9,099 nt of DNA from Eubacterium sp. (GTDB taxonomy: Bacteria > Bacillota > Clostridia > Oscillospirales > Acutalibacteraceae), in NCBI GenBank assembly GCA_017543725.1, contig JAFYFO010000007.1, positions 1-9,099 of the forward strand. Reading direction: 5' to 3'. Both the position numbers and the translations under genes were made by a program. The notes under the pieces are model-generated. The model saw nothing but the letters and a program-made list of their open reading frames with translations. It did no database searches and was not told the DNA's origin. Below, piece by piece: positions 5,794-9,099 of the stretch (positions within the stretch are counted from its first letter, which is position 1; the number at the start of each line of letters is the position of its first letter).

Positions 5794-8475
5794 TTAATCA
5801 AGAAGATTTTCAAACTGACTGTATGCTTTTTTATTGTATTCTTTCAAATCAAAAACATAATCAGTCGGTACTTCGCCTCTTATATATGCCTTCATTCCTT
5901 CAAGAATTGATTCGGGTCTTGCGTTTTCCATAATATATTGCTTGTCCTCAATCAAAACGGAATTAACGGCGGGATAATTGTTGACAACTATCGGCATATT
6001 AATCATTCTTGCTTCAAGCACCGCAAGTCCCTGCGCTTCGTAATCCGAGGGGAAGAGGAAGCAATCGCTCTCTCTGAGGATTGCAAAAGGATTGCTGACG
6101 AAGCCCGTTATTGCAATGTCTTCCGATAAGCCGAGGCTTTCAATGAGTTGTTCGAGTTCGGGTCTGAGGTGACCGTCGCCGACGATATAGAGTTTTGCAT
6201 CAACACCCTCTTTGCGCAGCATATCAATTGCAACAATAAGATTTCTCTGATTTTTTTCGGGCATACATCTTCCGACATTTGCGAAAACAACGCTGTTTTC
6301 TTTTCTGAGAATCGGAACCAAAACTGTTTTACAAACTCCGCTTGAATTTTTCTCATCATCAATTTTGATGTATTTTTTGCCATTGAATTCGCAGAATTCA
6401 TAGGTTTTTATAGCCGCTTCAATTCGCTGCTCATCAATGAGATTATTGCAGAAAGTAAACTTATCGACGGTTTTCTTCGTTGCAAGATTCTGCTTGTTTA
6501 TTTCAAAAACACCGTCGCTTGCGGAAACAATTTTGTCGCAGTAATCGTATAGCGAAATTAATCCGGAGAGTTTTGATTTTGTGTTGTTAAGTTTTCTCTT
6601 TTCTCCGTTTTCATTATCGTTCTTCATATCGCTGTGCTGCCACATAAAGATTTTCGAAGAGGGGCTTCCCGTAATTGCCATAATCGGAAAATAGATTCCG
6701 TATCCGTAGAAATCAATAATATAATCAAATTTTGAGTATCCAAAGCATCTGAAGAACTCGCGTTTGCCCATATACTCCGCTGTTTTAAGTTGTTCTTCAT
6801 TTCCCTGTAATCCGTTTGCCAGCATATTGTCATAGGCGTCGCGCTGTTTTGAAGAATATGCAGGATTTCCAAATCTGACAAAGACTCGAATTTCACTTGG
6901 AATAGAATCAAGATTACTGTTTGCAACATCTCCCTTAGGTTCAATAGCAAAGACCGAAACATCATATTTTTCAAAATCAATTTTTGAAATAAGGCTCTTG
7001 AACGCCGAGGTAACTCCGTTCATATGCAAACCGCCGGGATATATGAGTATGGTTTTTTTGCCTTCGTTTTTTGCAGAAAGCAGGTTCAACTTATTGTTGT
7101 TATCAAGAATTAAACTTAAAATTCTTTCGGAAACCTTGCCGTCGTCATATTTGCAAGCCCAGGCGGTTGTTTCCTTCATAACTTCTGCATACTTTTCCTT
7201 AACTTCATCAATGTTTTCAATGAAGGAAGCAATTGTTTCAAGGTCGTATGCAAAGGGACCGGGAAGTTCGTCAAGTTTGAAATATATGCCACGCATTTTT
7301 TCGTATTCCTCATAATCGGGAACATAGAATAAAACGGGCTTATTTGCAGGGAGAAAATCGAAATAAATGCTTGAATAGTCCGTAACAAGAATGTCAACAA
7401 GCGAAAGAAGTTCGTTTGTGTCAACAATCGGGGGAATATAAAGTCCGCTTTCGATTTCCTCACTCGTCAGACGGCTGTAAACAACATGGTGGGGCTTAAC
7501 TAAAATCTGGTATTCATCTGAAAATCTTTCCTGCATAATCCTGTTGAATTCAACATATTTCGTCATATCAATTATGGGATTTGTAGAAGCGTTGCCCGTC
7601 CAGGTCGGGGCGTAAAGAATAACCTTTTTATCGGGGTTTATTTCAACGCCGAGTTCTTTGAGTGAGGCTATAACATCTTCTTTTTTTGATGTGAAAAACG
7701 CGTCGTTTCTCGGGGAGCCTTCCTCAACTATTTTGCCCCGATAGATGTTTCTAAGACGGAAGGAATCGTTAAAAATGCGGGTCATAAAACTGTTTGCGGA
7801 TAAAATATAATCCGCTTGCAGCATATTTCTGAGCATATTTTTTATAACTCTTGGTCCGTCGGGAGTGTCAAACCCAAGGGATTTAACCGTTATGCTGTGC
7901 CAGGTGTTAACAAAAATCTGCCCATCTCTTTTTGAGAAAACAGCGGGGAAAGATGTGTTGTTGATAAGAAATTTTGATTTTGCAAGATAATATGCATATG
8001 CCTTGCTTTGAAATTGAATAAAGCGGATATTGCTGTATTCAGAAAACTTTTTGCGCAGCCTTTCCTCTTCCTCTTTGGTGTTTAAAACCCAAATGTGGAG
8101 ATAATCGGAAAAATCATCTCTCATCATAAATGCTTTGAAAATTGCGTGAGGATTGCAAATCATTCCTTTGCCGATATAGGATTCGTACAAAACCCAGTTT
8201 TCCTCAATTTCTTCATTCATATGATAAGCGGAATAATATTTTTCCCAACTTTTTTTAGGGGGAGCATTATGAATGCTTGTCATTCTTTCAGCGGCTTTTT
8301 TCTGCGCTTTTAATTTGGCAAGTTCAATTTTTCTTCGTTCAGCCTCTGCTCTTGCATTCGCTTTTGCCTGTGCTTTTGCCTTTGCAAGTTCCTGCTTTCT
8401 TTTTTTCACCCGAGGATAAACAAGACCGAAGGGGAGAAGGTTTCTTAAAAATCTTTTCAACTTTTTTAAAAACAT
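5794..8475 (-). CDS. CDP-glycerol glycerophosphotransferase (TagB/TagF-like) fused to a GT4 glycosyltransferase
   Basis: This 893-residue protein probably makes part of a glycerophosphate-containing wall polymer at the inner face of the membrane. Residues 1-22 are basic and amphipathic, suiting membrane attachment. Residues 24-64 are a Lys/Ala/Glu/Arg-rich helix. Residues of about 95-460 match the glycerophosphotransferase family: NTWHS (190-194, His193), SPRNDAF (254-260), YAPTWTG (288-294), LVKPHH (325-330) and DILVTDYSSIYFDF (361-374). Residues of about 473-893 match retaining GT4 enzymes: GGLHMNGVTSAF (481-492), GRCMPEKNQRN (735-745), IVGDGHLRPELE (764-775) and the E-x7-E pair Glu813/Glu821. 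Both halves look catalytically intact. The ATG at 8475 has a modest AAAAGAGA site upstream and a good promoter. The gene stands alone, convergent with the rnf operon. The acceptor and sugar donor cannot be predicted. Confidence 0.9.
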   Translation of the reverse strand: MFLKKLKRFLRNLLPFGLVYPRVKKRKQELAKAKAQAKANARAEAERRKIELAKLKAQKKAAERMTSIHNAPPKKSWEKYYSAYHMNEEIEENWVLYESYIGKGMICNPHAIFKAFMMRDDFSDYLHIWVLNTKEEEERLRKKFSEYSNIRFIQFQSKAYAYYLAKSKFLINNTSFPAVFSKRDGQIFVNTWHSITVKSLGFDTPDGPRVIKNMLRNMLQADYILSANSFMTRIFNDSFRLRNIYRGKIVEEGSPRNDAFFTSKKEDVIASLKELGVEINPDKKVILYAPTWTGNASTNPIIDMTKYVEFNRIMQERFSDEYQILVKPHHVVYSRLTSEEIESGLYIPPIVDTNELLSLVDILVTDYSSIYFDFLPANKPVLFYVPDYEEYEKMRGIYFKLDELPGPFAYDLETIASFIENIDEVKEKYAEVMKETTAWACKYDDGKVSERILSLILDNNNKLNLLSAKNEGKKTILIYPGGLHMNGVTSAFKSLISKIDFEKYDVSVFAIEPKGDVANSNLDSIPSEIRVFVRFGNPAYSSKQRDAYDNMLANGLQGNEEQLKTAEYMGKREFFRCFGYSKFDYIIDFYGYGIYFPIMAITGSPSSKIFMWQHSDMKNDNENGEKRKLNNTKSKLSGLISLYDYCDKIVSASDGVFEINKQNLATKKTVDKFTFCNNLIDEQRIEAAIKTYEFCEFNGKKYIKIDDEKNSSGVCKTVLVPILRKENSVVFANVGRCMPEKNQRNLIVAIDMLRKEGVDAKLYIVGDGHLRPELEQLIESLGLSEDIAITGFVSNPFAILRESDCFLFPSDYEAQGLAVLEARMINMPIVVNNYPAVNSVLIEDKQYIMENARPESILEGMKAYIRGEVPTDYVFDLKEYNKKAYSQFENLLD

Positions 8476-8509
8476 AACAAAATCTCTTTTCTCAGAATAT
8501 CACATTTTA

Positions 8510-8538
8510 ATTATATAGCATATAGGATGTGTTTTCAA
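8510..8538 (-). promoter_or_regulatory. Probable vegetative (sigma-A type) promoter for the fusion glycosyltransferase gene
   Basis: Read on the - strand, a TTGAAA -35 box (8533-8538) is followed after 17 bases by a TATAAT -10 box (8510-8515). The spacing is optimal, the -10 is a consensus match and the -35 matches 5 of 6 bases. Transcription would begin near 8503 and give a leader of about 28 bases before the ATG at 8475. This is a prediction from consensus alone; such A+T-rich DNA yields some matches by chance. Confidence 0.7.
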
Positions 8539-8576
8539 GGCTGAAAAGCATAATATCGAAAATATTTTAGTCAATA

Positions 8577-8614
8577 TTAACCAATTGTATGGCTGATTAT
8601 ACATACATTGTTAA
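8577..8614. repeat. Imperfect inverted repeat in the divergent promoter region
   Basis: The left arm TTAACCAATTGTATG (8577-8591) and the complement of the right arm (8602-8614, reading TTAACAATGTATG) are the same apart from two single-base insertions. The centre is 10 bases long. The right arm overlaps a perfect 10-base palindrome, TTGTTAACAA (8608-8617). It lies between the -35 boxes of the two divergent promoters, a common place for a regulator binding site. No regulator gene is next to it in this window, and A+T-rich DNA makes chance similarity possible. Confidence 0.4.
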
Positions 8615-8632
8615 CAAAGTTTAAATAGTTTT

Positions 8633-8660
8633 TTAACATATTATTGAAAGTTATTATAAT
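8633..8660 (+). promoter_or_regulatory. Probable promoter P1 for the PI-PLC-like gene
   Basis: A TTAACA -35 box (8633-8638) and a TATAAT -10 box (8655-8660) are separated by 16 bases. The start would be near 8667, giving a leader of about 48 bases. It overlaps a second promoter-like pair 11-12 bases downstream; the sequence does not show which is used. Confidence 0.55.
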
Positions 8661-8672
8661 TTATGATATTAT
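8644..8672 (+). promoter_or_regulatory. Probable promoter P2 with extended -10 for the PI-PLC-like gene
   Basis: A TTGAAA -35 box (8644-8649) is followed after exactly 17 bases by TATTAT (8667-8672), with a TG one base before the -10 box (TGATATTAT), which makes an extended -10. The predicted start is near 8679, giving a leader of about 36 bases. Spacing and extended -10 make it at least as good as the overlapping P1. Confidence 0.6.
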
Positions 8673-8714
8673 ACATATCCGGAAGTTTATACCCCTGATT
8701 TAAAGGAGATATAT

Positions 8715-9099
8715 ATGAAAAAACTGCTTTCTGTAATTCTTTCAATATCAATTATTCTTGCGAGCGCTGCAATTTCGCCCGTTTCTTCATATGCGTATGA
8801 AGAGGCGGAGCAAACGCTTTCAAATGTTTCTGCCTCCGATTGGATGAGCGTTATACGCGATGAAACAAAACTGACGGAAATAACAATGCCGGGAACCCAT
8901 GATTCCTGCGCGCGCAAATTCCATAATGAAGACGCCTTCGGCGTTTTGAGCGGAATTTCAAAATGCCAGAATTTAACAATACGCGAACAACTTGATGCAG
9001 GAGTTCGTTTTCTTGATGTTTGCTGTGAGGTTGACGCAGGCAATCATTCGGTTAAAACCGTCCACGGCTCAACTGATTGCTGGAACGGCAACGATTATT
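8715..9099 (+). CDS. Secreted phosphatidylinositol-specific phospholipase C-like protein (PI-PLC X domain; 3' partial)
   Basis: The family cleaves phosphoinositides or related phosphodiesters to cyclic phosphate products using two histidines. The first 128 residues are visible and the gene runs off the right edge. A signal peptide (Lys2-Lys3, hydrophobic 4-22) probably ends near Ser25-Tyr26-Ala27, so the protein is exported. Then come DWMSVIRDETKLTEITMPGTHDS, with the catalytic-type His62 and Asp63; CQNLTIREQLDAGVRFLD; and VHGS with the second catalytic-type His117. Asp101-Val102-Cys103 aligns by motif with Asp-Ile-Arg of the Bacillus enzyme, so the usual Arg is Cys here. Cys84 and Cys122 flank the core and could pair. 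The ATG at 8715 follows an AAAGGAG site (8702-8708) and two promoter-like sequences. The family is clear, but the substrate is unknown and could differ from phosphatidylinositol. Confidence 0.88.
   Translation, partial: MKKLLSVILSISIILASAAISPVSSYAYEEAEQTLSNVSASDWMSVIRDETKLTEITMPGTHDSCARKFHNEDAFGVLSGISKCQNLTIREQLDAGVRFLDVCCEVDAGNHSVKTVHGSTDCWNGNDY

Noticed and set aside
6624..6980. Open frames in other registers on the - strand within the glycosyltransferase gene, as possible signs of a frameshift
   Set aside because: The 893-codon frame is uninterrupted and contains all expected motifs of both domains in order, so no frameshift needs to be invoked.
8476..8714. Possible small RNA or riboswitch in the divergent intergenic region
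   Set aside because: The leaders predicted from both promoters are under about 50 bases, and no conserved riboswitch core or strong G+C stem is visible.
8687..9043. Open frame of 118 codons on the - strand opposite the PI-PLC-like gene
   Set aside because: The + strand reading has a signal peptide, a ribosome binding site and PI-PLC motifs; the - strand product has none of these.

Overview
The window looks like chromosomal DNA from an anaerobic Gram-positive bacterium of the Clostridia. The evidence is an Rnf complex in the clostridial gene order C-D-G-E-A-B, strong AAGGAGG-type ribosome binding sites, moderately A+T-rich DNA, a teichoic-acid-type glycerophosphotransferase, and exported proteins that fit a single-membrane cell. 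No RNA genes, mobile elements or CRISPR arrays were seen. The species cannot be named from the sequence alone.

Positions 1-5734 (+ strand) hold a tightly packed operon: rnfC (5' end cut off by the window edge), rnfD, rnfG, rnfE, rnfA, rnfB, then an ApbE-family flavin transferase. Genes are separated by at most 16 bases or overlap (14, 8 and 4 bases), and each has its own Shine-Dalgarno sequence. Together they encode the membrane-bound ferredoxin:NAD+ oxidoreductase (Rnf), which couples electron transfer to Na+ or H+ transport, plus the enzyme expected to attach FMN covalently to it. Both target motifs are visible: SGAT in RnfD (Thr148) and SGAT in RnfG (Thr174). The operon ends at a perfect hairpin (5748-5772) that probably serves as a shared terminator for two convergent transcripts.

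Positions 5794-8475 (- strand) hold one large gene for an 893-residue fusion. It has a basic amphipathic start, a Lys/Ala-rich helix, a TagB/TagF-like CDP-glycerol glycerophosphotransferase domain, and a GT4-type glycosyltransferase domain. It probably builds a glycerophosphate-containing cell-surface polymer.

Positions 8476-8714 are a 239-base A+T-rich divergent promoter region. It has a good promoter for the fusion gene, two overlapping promoters for the right-hand gene, and an imperfect inverted repeat between them. The window ends inside a + strand gene for a secreted protein of the PI-PLC X-domain family. Both catalytic histidines are visible, but a Cys sits where the Bacillus-type enzyme has its catalytic Arg.

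Most of the window is well-understood biology. The points that deserve a second look are the altered active site of the PI-PLC-like protein, the two-domain polymerase/glycosyltransferase fusion, and the cysteine-rich tail of RnfE.
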